From contig MU278363.1 of NCBI GenBank assembly GCA_022385755.1, positions 188,661 through 252,660 of the forward strand: a DNA stretch of 64,000 bases, read 5' to 3'. The notes under the pieces were generated by a model. It was not told the DNA's origin. It did no database searches and saw nothing but the letters and a program-made list of their open reading frames with translations. This document shows positions 22,661 to 34,440 of the stretch, piece after piece. The position numbers and the translations under genes were made by a program. The stretch's first letter is position 1. Every line of letters starts with the position of its first letter. Source of the DNA: Trametopsis cervina. Its lineage: Eukaryota > Basidiomycota > Agaricomycetes > Polyporales > Irpicaceae.

Positions 22661-23623
22661 AGCGGGTTGTGGATAATTTAATAGATGCGATTGAGCGTAA
22701 AGCGGGGTGCGCGGTGAGTCACGACGAATGCTGGCTTGACGGATCCGCCGGTTGAGGAGGGGGGAACATGAGCGTTATCGACAGAGTCTGAATCACGGCA
22801 CGGCTGCGAACTGTCCGCAACGCAGCACGCGGTCCATATTTAGGTCTGTTTGCCATTCGTTCTCCACCTCCTCTCCTGTCCAATCACGCAGACGTTCGAA
22901 CCGCGTCGGCTCGTACGCATTGAGCTCGTTGCTTCCGCTCGACGGCCAGCCTCACTGTCTCGGTCGGCCGCCACCACGTTTCGCAGCGAAATGCACACAA
23001 AAGCCACGTCTTACATGCATGTTACGTATGTGGCGAGCGTCCCAAGATAAGACGAATCACTCATCACTGACCGAATCTGCTGCGCGACGTTCTATGGTCA
23101 GCCAGACATGCACACAGGCCGTTGGTAAGTTGAGCAGGAACTTCGTAGCGCTGACGTACAAGGTTCTAGTGCGTTAGGACTACACTGCCTTCGTCTGCAT
23201 ATACATATGCAGAACATGAGGCCCGATAGACGATCATTTCCCCGCGATGAACGGTTCCCACTCCAGTACTTATAGTACTGCATGCTGCTCCAACCACTGC
23301 CCGGCCCCGCATAAATCGCATGGGTCAAGCGTCTTGTATTCACTAACCGTCTCATATAACAGTTCCACCGTTCAGCATCCGTCCACAATGCGGGAGTGGT
23401 TGACCGCCGTGGCTGACTCGAAGTACAGTGCCTGGGTTCGCAAACCCTATCCCAGCGGCCAACCCTGTCGGACAGCCATCTCACAGCGGCTGACGTGTAT
23501 ACTAACGTCCTGAGAATACTGGTGGGAATATCGATGTGCGTTAGAGAGACATGGAGGTACATGCCAAACGTCCAGACCGTGGGAGCACGCCAGAGTACAG
23601 TACCATCACCGCATAGCTGGGAC
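22661..23623. other. Spacer between Ser/Arg-rich gene and methionine aminopeptidase
   Basis: Promoter side of the 20705-22660 gene and 3' side of the aminopeptidase gene. Several short open frames on both strands show no domain. A small palindrome (CAGTACT TAT AGTACTG near 23265) is the only structure seen. Confidence 0.45.
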
Positions 23624-25145
23624 TTAGGGTTCCGGTCTTGTCAGTACCTCCGCGCCGGTTTCTGTAATCAGGACCATATGTTCAGCTTGTGCGCTCCGAG
23701 CCCAATTCTATAAATCGCACACCGAGTCAGAATGAGAATATCAGGCACAGGGCTAATACTCTTACCGTGGATGATGCAGTCCACCCATCTCCAAACACCA
23801 TATGGTCGGCATTTGACCCTCTAACAATGCATGGCTACCAGAGAGATGATGTTATCATTGGTTTTCTCGAAGAGAGTACACAAACATACCTCGATGGTAA
23901 AGCAGTGCCCTGGTTTCATCGCACCAGGTTCCACATTAGCTGCGAGCTTATCAGGAACAGCGAATAGGGGTATACGAGGTCTATATACGAACGAGTGTGA
24001 ACGATCCATGGTTGACAATGGAACATGGACCCAATCCCATGCCCAGTAAACGCAGGCGAAACCGTAAAGTCTCTGTCTCTCACGACATTGTGTATAGCCT
24101 TCCCTATGTCCCTAAACGGGCGCTCCGGCGCACAAATCGCAATCGCCGCTTCGAGGGCTTCTTCAGTGATTTCGACAAGCTCCTTGCCTAGATCATCCTA
24201 CATATATGTAAGCAACACCGCATAACGTAAAAGACGAACTACAAATACTCACCACGGGTCCAACGAAAAACATCCTCGATGTGTCCCCATGATATCCAAA
24301 CAGGTAGACGGTTATGTCAATGTTGATGATATCCCCATTCTGGAGGGGTCGACTATCAGACACGCAGTCAGCACCGGCCCAATCGCCTCGCTCAAGATAG
24401 AGAAGACAATAGAGCGTACTCGTCTGGTATCCCATGCACCATAATGTTGTTCACGCTCGTGCAGCACGACTTGGGGAACCCTTTGTACAGCAGCGGAGAC
24501 GGGTACGCATCATGCTTCACAATAAACTCGTGCACCTTCGCGTCGATCTCGTCCGTCGTGACGCCTTCCTGCAGAGCTCAGTTCTCACAACGCACTATCA
24601 CTCGAACAAACCCAACCATCCAGAGAGACGGTGGTGCGGGTGCTGACCTTTACAAGCGTCCCCGCGTACTTTAGCGTGCTTGCAGCAAGCCGCCCCGCCT
24701 GGCGCAACCGCTTCTCCTCTGCTCCTCCGAGGTTGATGATAGACGACCCATACACCTGGAAGATCGTCTCGCGCATCTGGCGCACGCGCTGTGCAAGATC
24801 AGACGTCGGGGCGTACGACGGCCGGAGGATGTGTGCGGGTACGATGCGCGTGGGGGATCGGCCGGCGGGCGCGGCGAGGGGATCTTCGGGAAGCACGATG
24901 TCGTACAAACCGTGATCTTCGAGCTTGAGCTCATCGTCTTCCTCGGCTGCGACGGCACCCGCTTCGTAGGGCGAAGACGAGGATGGGGTGTGGTCGATCG
25001 TCTGGAGTTGGTTCTGAGCCTTTGGGAGATGTTGATGGATGAGCCGTCGCGACCCCGCGACGGCTATCTTAGGTACGCATCGCGTAAGAGCAGTAGTTCG
25101 AGGTAGTCGAGAAAGTAGCTTGAGCGAGCGAGGGGCGACAGACAT
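23624..25145 (-). CDS. Methionine aminopeptidase, probably mitochondrial (type I)
   Basis: Removes initiator methionine from new proteins using two metal ions. The start at 25145 gives a basic, Arg-rich leader without acids for about 30 residues ([20 protein letters not shown]), as in a mitochondrial presequence, and there is no zinc-finger N-terminus, unlike cytosolic Map1. Core motifs appear exon by exon: [15 protein letters not shown] (near 24750), [30 protein letters not shown] with two metal-binding Asp (24300), [18 protein letters not shown] with the metal-binding His (24040), [14 protein letters not shown] with Glu (23915), GDGWTASST (23780) and [19 protein letters not shown] with the last Glu (23650). 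About five introns of ~50 bases. The stop is at 23624-23626. It shares a ~260-base divergent promoter with NOP14. Confidence 0.9.
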
Positions 25146-25223
25146 ACGTCGCCGCTCTCTGCGTGGGTCGACGGAGGTGCAGTCAAGAGCAAACTCGCAT
25201 TTCTCTGCTCATTTGTGATGTAA

Positions 25224-25259
25224 TTAAGTAGCCGGGACGTACCCGGTCCGGCTACTTAA
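25224..25259. promoter_or_regulatory. Perfect 12-bp inverted repeat in divergent promoter
   Basis: TTAAGTAGCCGG at 25224-25235 and CCGGCTACTTAA at 25248-25259 are perfect complements around a 12-base centre that is itself partly palindromic (CCGGG ACGTA CCCGG). It lies midway between the methionine aminopeptidase and NOP14 starts, so it may be a dyad binding site for a shared regulator. That role is inferred from position alone. Confidence 0.6.
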
Positions 25260-25405
25260 AGAACTTTACATGCGCGTCTAAATAAAATTCCTCAGATCGA
25301 GGCAAGCCGAGGTCAATTGAGGCTCTTACGACCGCCAGTGCTGGGCTCGCCACACCAATAAACTCTCGCCGCCGTCACCGTTGAGTGAATAGGATAACGG
25401 CAAAA

Positions 25406-28400
25406 ATGGCCAAGGGCTCGCAACTTTCCCAGCTCAAGTCGGCGCTGAACCAGGCGGGGCTCTCGAAGCACGCACAGGCTTCGAATGGCAAGAAACGAAA
25501 ACGCAGCGTGCTCGATGAGAAGGAGAAGGAGCGCAAGGCGGCGCAGTTGCGTGCAATACAGGAGAAGATGAACCCGTTCGACGTTAAGGTCACCAAGCTC
25601 AAGCACGACGTTGGCGGACGCAAGATCGCCGGGACCGTCGGGCGGCCTGCGCAGAGCAAGCAGGCGGGGCTCGAGCGGGTGCGTCTCCATTCTACTTCCA
25701 CTCACGAAAAATATTGAAATTTACTATGTGTTTTTAGAGGAAGAAGACGCTGCTGAAAGAGTACGAGGAGCGCGACCACGCCGGCGGGATCGTCGACCGC
25801 CGGTTCGGCGAGAACGACCCGACGATGACACCGGAGGAGCGCATGCTCGAGCGGTTCACGCGCGAGCGACAGCGGTCGTCCAAGAGCGCGGCGTACAACC
25901 TCGAGGACGAGGACGAGCTGACGCATTATGGGCAGAGTCTGTCGAACTTGGACGATTTTGATAATGTCGGGTTGGGGCTCGATGAGGAGGAGGAAGTGGG
26001 AGGTCAGCTGATGTTTTTCCTTTGTGCGCTGGGATACAAGAGCTGATCTTATGGTATTGCAGTAGGCCAAATTGATCGTGGGACGGTGCAGAGGAGCCAT
26101 TTTGGCGGGTTTGAGGACGATGAGGAGGAAGATGAGGATGAGGATGGGGAGGGACAACCGGAGAGGAAGAGGTCAAAGGCGGAGGTCATGGCTGAAGTCG
26201 TTGCGAAGAGCAAGGAGCACAAAGTATGTTCACACCGGTTACAGTACTCACTGATTTTTGTGCTAACTCTGCGTAGTTCGCGCGACAAGCCCAACAAGAA
26301 GAGGACGAGAACCTGCGGCACCAGCTCGACGAAGAATTCGACTCCCTCCGCTCTCTCCTCTACATCCCTGGCGAGGCCTCGACCTCGACCTCGCAGCCCC
26401 AAGCAGAGGCCGCGGAGCCGCCCTTGAAGGTGCCCATCGAGGAAAAAGACCAGGAATACGACCAATACGTGCGCGAGCTCGTCTTCGAGAAGCGCGCGAA
26501 GCCGAAGGACAGGACAAAGACTGAGGAGGAGCTCGCGTTGGAGGAGAAGGAGGCGCTGGAGAAGGCGGAGAAGAAGCGGTTGAGACGGATGCAGGGCCTT
26601 GAGGAGAGCGAGGATGAGGATGCGCAGGGCGGGAGGAGGAAAAGGCAGAGGGGAGGAGATGATTTGGAGGATGACTTTATGGATGCTGATGAGGATCTGT
26701 TGGGCGGATTGGGTGTTGGGCTGGAGGGACCGAAAATAAAGAAGACGAGTGAAGACGATGATGATGAGGAAGAAGATGACGATGAGGAAGAAGAAGACGG
26801 AGAGGAGGGCAGTGAAGACGAAAGTGAGGACGAGGAGGGTGTTGCAAGTGGCTATTCCGAGTCGGAAGGGGAAGAAGCAGGCGAGGAGGGCGAGACGGAG
26901 GCGTTAGTCCAGTCAACCAAGGGGGTATCCAAGAAAAAGTCAAAACAAGCTCAGGGAAAGAAGGAGCTTCCGTTCACTTTTCCTTGTCCGGAGTCACACG
27001 ACGAGTTCCTCGAGATCGTCGAAGACATCGCAGACGAGGACGTTCCGACCGTCATCAAGCGCATTCGTACTCTTCATCATCCTAGTCTCGCACAGGGCAA
27101 CAAGCTCAAGCTACAGGTACGGTTCAACATCTCTCATCCTCACGCTCTGATCACTAACCGCCAACTGCACCACAGGCCCTCACCGGCGTCCTCATCGACC
27201 ACATCCTTTACATCACCTCCCCCCCAACGCCCAAATTCACCCTCCTCACAGCCCTCCTCCCGCATCTCTACACCCTCACGCAATCCCACCCAACCGCCTC
27301 CGCACACCACTTCCTCTCCAAGCTAAACCTAATGCACAAAAACCTCAAACGCGGTCTCTCGCACGGCGCCTCCACCCCCTCCTCCAAGACCTGGCCTGGG
27401 CTGCCCGAGCTCTCCTTATTGCGCGTGGCGGGGCTCGTGTGGCCGACGAGCGACATGCACCACCCCGTCGTTGCGCCGGCGCGCCTGTTGATGGGTGCGT
27501 ACCTTGGGCTGTGTCGCGTCCGCGGGTTGAGGGACGTGGCGAGCGGGTTGTTTTTGTGCACGCTGTTTTTGCAGTATGAGCAGTTGTCGAAGAGGCTCGT
27601 ACCCGAGGCGGTCAACTTTTTGTACAATGCGCTGTTGCACCTCGCGCCTAGTGGGTATGTGAGGAAGGATGCCAGTGAGTTGCCTGGGTGTTTCCCTGCG
27701 CCCGATTTTGGCACGGTAGATGGACTGAGGATAGTGTCTGGGAAGAAGACGCGGAAGTTGAGTGTGGGGAAGCCGGATTTGACGAAGTTGTTGGTGGAGG
27801 AGGATGAGGAGCTGGGCGAGCAGGCGAAGATCGACCTCCTTGGGCTATCGTTGGATTTGCTGCGCGAGTTTGCGGAGATGTATAAGGGGCTCGAGGGGTT
27901 CATTGAACTCTACGAGCCCGCGCCACATATACTGGCCTCTATACAAACGGACGGGCTCCCTGCCGACCTCACTGTACGTCTTCCTGTCTTTGACCCTCTG
28001 GTAACTAACTAACCAAACCCTGCCCATCCATCCACAGACCAAAATCACCTCCACACACACGCTCATCACCCGCCTCCTCACCTCCTGCACCTCCACCCGT
28101 CAACCCCTCGCCCTCCAATCACACAAACGCATCCCAATTGCCTCATACATCCCGCGCTTCGAGTCTTCCTCGTCCAACTACCTGCGTAGGCGCGAGGCAG
28201 ACGACGGCGCGAACGAGTCTGCGAAACTGCGCGCGCGCGTGCGCGAGGAGCGCAAGGGCGCGATACGCGAGCTCAGGAAGGACGCGAGGTTCTTGGCGGG
28301 AGAACAGCAGAGGAAGGAGAGGGAGAAGGATAAGGGGTATGGGGAACGCATGAGGAGGGTTTATGGGTCGATTGAGGGGGAGAGGGCGGAGGAGAAGGCG

Positions 28401-28448
28401 ATGGAGAAGGAGAAGATGAGGGAGAAGAAGAGGGCGGGGAGGAAGTGA
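25406..28448 (+). CDS. NOP14: Nucleolar protein NOP14 (small-subunit processome)
   Basis: A component of the SSU processome needed for 18S rRNA maturation and 40S export, acting in the nucleolus. The ATG at 25406 begins MAKGSQLSQLKSALNQAG. Family marks follow: KMNPFDVKVTKLKHDVGG, then after the first intron (about 25678-25738) KTLLKEYEERD with GIVDRRFGENDPTMTPEERM, characteristic of the NOP14 N-terminal region. The middle (26640-26900) is highly acidic, with Asp/Glu runs, and is followed by LPFTFPCPESHDEFLEIVED and a helical C-terminal part ending in a Lys/Arg/Glu-rich coiled segment (28240-28445). About five introns of 50-70 bases. It is divergent from methionine aminopeptidase and converges on GDPD2. 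Conserved eukaryotic housekeeping gene; identity secure, some splice edges approximate. Confidence 0.93.
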
Positions 28449-28765
28449 GTGTGGTCGTTTGTGTGTGTTGTGCGGGGTTGGGGATGTTGGTCGTGCGGTG
28501 CGACTTGTCTTGTTTTTGCACATCTTATCTTTGGCTTTCAAAATGCTGCATCACTTGCTGTACTGTGACAATCGAGAGTCTGTTTCACTCATACATGCGG
28601 CCGCGTGTGTCTCAGTGGGATTTGTAAGTACACGATCGATTAAGCCCTTTGCATTCTACACACACAGAATAGAAGGTATCATACAGTCATACACACAACA
28701 AGCCCATCTATAAGCACTAACAGCACAACCCCAACTCTATCTAACAGCACCTCTATGCATCCCCT
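28449..28765. other. Convergent spacer between NOP14 and GDPD2
   Basis: 3' flanks of both genes; a TG-rich stretch after the NOP14 stop, then AT-richer sequence. No gene, repeat or RNA recognised. Confidence 0.5.
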
Positions 28766-30041
28766 CTACACCCCCACCCGAAACGGCCCCGCCACCTTCT
28801 TCAAAAAATACCTGATAACTCTCGCCCAAAAGAACCTAACCGCCGAATAGTATTTCACGTTCGTCCACAAGAACAGCCGCGAGTGCCGTGCCACCACGGC
28901 GTCGTAATCCTGCTCGAGCGACGCGCGCAGGGAAAGCCAGAGGCGCGGGACGTCGGTGAGCACGGCGTCGACGCCCCAGCGCGCGGCTTCGACCATACAG
29001 GCTGGGTCGTTCACTGTCCAGACTGCGATTCGCTTTTGGGCAAGGTTGCATTCAGCACGGAACCTGGTGGGGGAGCGTCAGCGATCAGAACAATCAGTTA
29101 TTGGAGATGAAGACGACGGAGAAGGGTTGCGGGTGATGGGGGTGGTGATGAGGGGAATAAACACTCACGCCTGGCCATCCGCCGTAGCAAGCGACGCAAA
29201 CAACATCGAAAACACCTCTACGTCCTCCCAAAAGAACTCACGCGCGAGCGCAGTGTCCGCGCCGATATATGAGCGGCGGCAGTACGGCAATAGTTCCTTC
29301 GCGGGCGCGAGGAACTTGGGGTGCCACAGACCCAGGAGCAGGCGGGGCGCGAGCGAGGTCTCCCAGGCGGGCTGGGCAGAGAGGATGGTGTGCATTAGGG
29401 TGAAGAGCTTGACGGGGTCGTTGTGCGGTTTGATGTCGATGTCGAATGTTATGTGCAGGTTCTCGGGCTATATAGCGAGCGATTAGCGGGGAGGTAAGGG
29501 GAGGCAAGGGGAAGAAGGAAATAGGAGGTGAGGCGCACCTTCATGAGGAGTTCGACTGTCTCTGCGAACGTGGGGATGGATTGCTTGGGCTCTTTGAGCG
29601 TGCGGAGGTGCTCCATCCCGTCTGGGCCGTACCAATTGCGCTCCTTGATGAGGCCCGTTCCATTCGTCGTCCGCGGCAGCGCTGTTCACGTTCATGTTCA
29701 GCAGAAGTCGTGCACGGAGGAATGCGCGGCGCACGTACAGGGGTCGTGGAACATGAGTATGACGTTGTCCAGGGATACATGCACGTCTGGCGGCTCAGTG
29801 AGCACGGAGGTGTGAGTGACGCAGCGGAGGACGTACCGCTCTCGATGCCCTCTGAACCGTCGCGCATCGCAGCCTCGAAGCTCGCGAGGGTGTTCTCAGG
29901 GAAGGCAGCGGACGCCTGGGTTTGGGCAGGGATTAGATTAGATTAATGAGCAGGCTCGATGTGAGCAAGTCGGGAGGGGCGGGCGGTGTGGCTCACCCCA
30001 CGATGTCCCCAGCACTCTGGCAGTTTTCTTGCGGCGACCAT
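28766..30041 (-). CDS. Glycerophosphodiester phosphodiesterase (GDPD2), paralogue of GDPD1
   Basis: Same enzyme family and architecture as GDPD1 at 9158-10609. Exon 1 (30041-29997) encodes MVAARKLPECWGHRG and ends at exactly the same codon as in GDPD1. Exon 2 begins ASAAFPENTLASF and ends after GIES with the same donor phase. Catalytic HRG, the DVHVSLDNVILMFHDP-type His/Asp segment (near 29750) and FDIDIKPHNDP (near 29430) are present. The barrel end reads AVWTVNDPACMVEAARWGVD. Long stretches match GDPD1 nearly residue for residue (APRLLLGLWHPKFLAPAK, LLPYCRRSYIGAD). The C-terminal tail differs: Trp- and Phe-rich, ending VAGPFRVGV. A TATA element sits 61 bases upstream. The gene borders the AT-rich island on its 5' side. 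Substrate not deducible. Confidence 0.92.
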
Positions 30042-30101
30042 GGCGGTGTCTCACGGCGGGAAGAAGGAGGAGGGTGGCGAGCTGAGCATCTTTGCGGATG
30101 G

Positions 30102-30108
30102 TATATAA
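30102..30108 (-). promoter_or_regulatory. TATA-like element of GDPD2
   Basis: Read on the minus strand as TTATATA, 61 bases upstream of the GDPD2 start codon at 30041. Good core-promoter position; inference only. Confidence 0.45.
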
Positions 30109-30848
30109 GTGGGGCGCGCAATTGGAGGTAAGAAGTCTGTTGGGACAATACAGACCGCGTGCTGAGTAAACGGCGTTCTGTCACGGCCATGGTAGAGAAC
30201 GAGAGAATGAGGCGTCGCGTGCCGGAAGCCGAGGAATGTGCGCATTCCCGATAAAGTCGGTGTTCAACGTGCGCATCCCCGTGAAGTCGGCGTCGAATGT
30301 GCACGTGCACGCCCTCACTGGTCGCGGCGTGTGTCTCGCGCAGTGTGACGCCCTTGTGACAAGCATGTTAACCCAACCATGTAATGGTAAAGGGTCTCAT
30401 CGAAACAAGCCATCCTCACTCCTCTGCACAACCATGTCACCAGAAGAATGTTTGACTATTATACTTACTTAATTCATATGTAGTCAATACTTAGTCTATA
30501 CTTACTACTGATACTCTATGGGCGACTAAGTGATAAAGTATATAAGTTATACTACTATCAAATACAATCTTTATCTTATGATCCCACTTCTCTTGTCTAA
30601 CTCTCATTCTTCCTGTGTATCCAACTAACTCATAACCTGTCTAAAAAAGAAGAGAACAAATATGAGACCCTAAGACATGAAATTTACTATGCAACTGCAA
30701 TGCAGTGCTATGGAGTCATTGTGTATAGTTGACAAAAAAGGTCAGGTCTGATAATCAATGTGTATTTGGAGTCCTGGCACCTTGTGACCATTGATCATCA
30801 GTTGATCTGAGATATGGCCTTGGCTTTCTATCCCAGGAATAGCTATAG

Positions 30849-31372
30849 TGTAATAAAACTAGTTACTCACCAAATATAAGGTCTAAACCTGAGGATAGGG
30901 TTTAGAGTTATGGAGTGGACTGGAGAGTGGTGAGGTGCTGAGTAGGCAAGCAGAGAGTAGTCTGGATCAACAAAGTGAATAAGACTGGGGGGCAATACCC
31001 TTAGAAGGGACGGCTTATATATATGTGAGGAAAGACCTCTGAAACTCCCTAGACCTCTAATACCTAATCATGTGATCTACTGAGTAAGCCAGGTTCTATT
31101 TGAAATAGCCTTATCAATCAATGGAAGAAATCTCTGGGTTCCACCAGTTTTCATGCTCTTATCTGGTCTCATGACCGTATCAGATGACTATGATCTATCC
31201 TAAAGGAGAATCTTCTGGAGAAACCCCAAATCTAGATAGCATCTTCAGATGTAGGAGATCTCCTTGAGATCCCCAGACATCATCTAGATAGCGATCCTTG
31301 ACAGGATCTGACCTAGAGTTAGAGTTTGAGGGCGCATCAGCACATCAATTGATGCGCCTTTCTGTGACGTCA
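30849..31372 (-). mobile_element. Candidate solo LTR (weak)
   Basis: A 524-base interval starting TGTAATAAAAC and ending TGACGTCA, flanked by TATAG on the left and TAGAG on the right, a one-mismatch 5-bp direct repeat. It carries a TATA-like run on the minus strand (31014-31025) and a perfect 9-base hairpin near its right end (31331-31339 with 31350-31358), at a place comparable to the other LTRs here. The ends are not certain, so this is only a candidate. Confidence 0.35.
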
Positions 31373-31839
31373 TAGAGTGCTTAATGAAATATAAGTCTAC
31401 TGATAAGGGGTTATTTAATAGAGAAAGTGCGAATTTGTAATATATAGCAACTATGTAAATGTTATTTAATTACAACTAGCTATCAGAATAAAATAATATT
31501 TGTATAATTAACTGACCTACATGCAATGCAAAGGCCAATATACATGCAGCGCTCATCAGGCACCAATCATTGGCTGCATTGTTTTGAGTACTTTAACTCA
31601 TTCTAATGAGTTGTCTACATATTTTCCATGATGGTAACTTCTCTGTTTTATCTCACCTATTCTACTTTATACTACAGATTATCCTCTTGCTACTACTGAC
31701 CCCTATTCTTCACAATGCTCCCAAAGATGACTATCTTCTTATGCTTCTGCTTTTCCTGACATCTCTTGTAAACAGGTACCCTTGGCAATGCAGGGTCATT
31801 GTGATCTTTGAACTGGGGGTGCTGAAGCTCTGGCTCATT

Positions 31840-32080
31840 TCTTTCACTTTTACATGAGCTACAGATGCAGCTTTTGTCAAAAAAGCCTGACCTATAGTTA
31901 ATACAGATGGAATCTCCTGCCTTGATTGGTTTGTTAGTCTGAAGCATAAAAGCATGTGTATCTTGAACTGCAAGGAACTGAGTGATGTTCAGGTCTGTTT
32001 TGGCAGGCAAAGGACTTGTAAATGCATCTCTGCATTGAAATTTTGGCAGTCATGATTCACAAAGCAAAGTGGACCTGCCA
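31840..32080 (-). pseudogene. SET-domain (lysine methyltransferase) remnant
   Basis: Two consecutive frames on the minus strand rebuild the end of a SET domain. The first (near 32078-32000) reads GPLCFVNHDCQNFNAEM, with the NHDC motif that forms the cofactor pocket. After a frameshift, 31985-31845 reads VQDTHAFMLQTNKPIKAGDS followed by ICINYRSGFF and a CxC..C post-SET-like cysteine cluster (CICSSCK). The N-terminal part is not found and the frame is broken, so it is a relic. Cytosolic or histone target cannot be inferred. Confidence 0.65.
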
Positions 32081-34004
32081 ATAGCCGGGCCCCTGCTTTT
32101 CATTTTTGCTGTAGATGGTGTTCTACTGTGGAGAGTCTGTTGTGATCATCTGGCTCAACTGTTGAGGCCATGATAACAACTAGCTCAAACAGCACCTCAT
32201 TGTTCTCACGTGCAATTCACCTACATCTAATTAAAGCAAAGGCACTAGATGTTTGGACACCACCTTGTCTTTGGACTGCCTGAGACTGAAATTATAGGAA
32301 ACAGGCAGACAAGCATACAGTTAGCACTGTGTGACAATCAATATGTGCAATAAGGGTGATAACTGCTGTGACGTTACTGGAACTGAAACATCAGACTTGG
32401 CACGGGCTTCTCATCTCCCATCAGTTCTCCAAACATCTGGGCCTTGTTCTTTGCTTATTACGTCTCATTAAGGAAGGTCATTAGGTACGAAACTAGTCAA
32501 CTCCACTCTTCATTTACATGACGTCCACAGAGAGTTTTTCATGAAAAACCTTCAAGTGCAACTGTCCAAACTCCAGTATCTAGTAGCTGATAGCAGCAGT
32601 TTCAAGATGGCACACAAGGTTAACTAAAGCCATAAAACATATTTAAAGCTCAAAGGCAAGGGCTCTCGTTACGAGTTATACCAGTGCCAATGGGACAGGA
32701 TTCAATACGCACTGTTTTTCAAATGCTCTGAACACTTTACTCTGGTAGATCAGGAGATGGGGCCCCCGATGCAGAAGATTTTGATTTCAGATTTGAGGGC
32801 TGGAGCTAATGAGATTGCTCTCCCTGAACACCCCAATGCAACAGTTTATAGACAGAGAAAACCAAAGGCAAAGAAGACAGTCTCCCCTTCATCTCCTCTC
32901 ACATGGCCAAACAAGCGATCGCTACCCTCTGCAAATGTTAGCAAAGGAACTGAAGTGCTACCATTAAAGAAGGTGTGGTGTGTTGAGGAGAATTACGTGA
33001 ACAACAGCATCAATGACCTGATAAGGCATAAGATGCTTCTACAGCTGCCTTTACCTTCATTGAATATCTTGACTGATGATTCTGAGTCACCTTTATCTCC
33101 AGTGACCTTACTGGCTAGTGACTCAGAATCAAAGTTGGAGAAACCCCACGAAACAGCATGCAATGCTGATCAAGGTCAGGAAAGCTTCTGAAAAGTTAGT
33201 GAGCTCCTTCACCTTACTAGGACCTCCTTTTACCCTAATTTCTATACAAAGAAAAAGTAACTAAAGTAAAGGCTGTGGTCAATGGTTGGGTAAGTGTCTG
33301 TACTCCTTGCATTGCTGTAGTTGACAGATGATGCTGGCTTTAGGTATATTTTGTAAAGGTAAGCCCCGCATTCAGTGAGCAGCTCATGTAATAATGGCCC
33401 TAACTCAGTGGAGGGGGTTTTCTGTCTTTGAGAATACATAAGTGTGAAGCTCCAGCCCTACTCTGCCTCGCTCACATGTTTAAAACTACAGATGAGAGCT
33501 CTACAAATTGTTTTATTCAAAAGGCGATGAACAATCTTCAGGGCACTTTATCTTTTGCTTTTGGGAAGCTCAAAACAGAATTCACATTGCTTGCCCTGTT
33601 ACAAAGGTGAAAATTCCCAGCTCGAAGGGGTATAAGAAGGGCTTCGTCATCAGTTGCTAGTCCATCTGTTTTGTTCACAATGTTGTAGAGTGTATGCGCT
33701 AAAAAAATCTACGGAAGATAGCTGCATTTTCTCTTAGTCCATCTCTCAATCACCCCTCCCAATTCTTTGCCTGGAACGTTTGAACTATGTGTGATGTAGC
33801 ATGCTGACATATTTGGCTAATACATATTATTCACTAATGAATTGTGCCAAGGCTTCTGCCTCTTACAGTGAGCCCATGCTACATTCTAATTACTTACAAG
33901 CTAGGTGCGACTCTAATACCATAAGCAAACACAAGTAAATGCTACTCCTAGATATGGTCATTGTTCAGAGATTCAAGTGTAGAAAATTGGCTCAGCAAAC
34001 AAAG

Positions 34005-34440
34005 CCACCTTGTTTCTCTTTTCTTCAGCTCGCCCTTCCACCTCTGAGGATCTTTCTTCTTCAGCTTCAGCTCTGTCTGAAAATCATACTTTATTCAGCA
34101 AAAAAGGCCTCCAGCAGTAAACAGAGTTGAGGACTTGCAGCACTTCTCAGGCTGGATTTCAACATTGCTATGCATAAGTGTGGAAGAGAGTATCAGCATC
34201 ATACACCCAGGGGAAAATTCAACCAAGAGATTAAGATCTTGCAAAATTAAATGGCCTTCACTCTCGGTATCAAAGGTTCCACTGCTGATAATCGGACAGA
34301 TCTCATTGACCTTATTGACTTGATCAACGTGTTCATAGGTTTGCACTCGTGGGCTAAAGTTCTGGGTGGAGGATGCAAATATGCCCCCAGGGATTTAGGA
34401 TTGGTAATCTGGGTTGTGTTCAGCTAAAGCCACCATCAAC
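34005..34440 (-). pseudogene. 2OG-Fe(II) dioxygenase remnant, TET/JBP-like
   Basis: The minus-strand frame reads GGIFASSTQNFSPRVQTYEH, whose final His starts HVD (an HxD iron ligand pair). It goes on to GHLILQDLNLLVEFSPG, LMHSNVEIQP (candidate distal iron His) and FTAGGLF, then, after a stop, KDPQRW...KRETRW. This order matches a large Agaricomycete family that I associate with the TET/JBP oxidases found near KDZ transposons; the assignment is from memory of motif order. In-frame stops after NPDYQS and after GGLFC show it is dead. Confidence 0.55.

Noticed and set aside
32757..33191. 144-residue plus-strand frame in the AT-rich island
   Set aside because: Longest frame there, but no recognisable motif and no flanking gene structure; could be a relic, not called as a gene.
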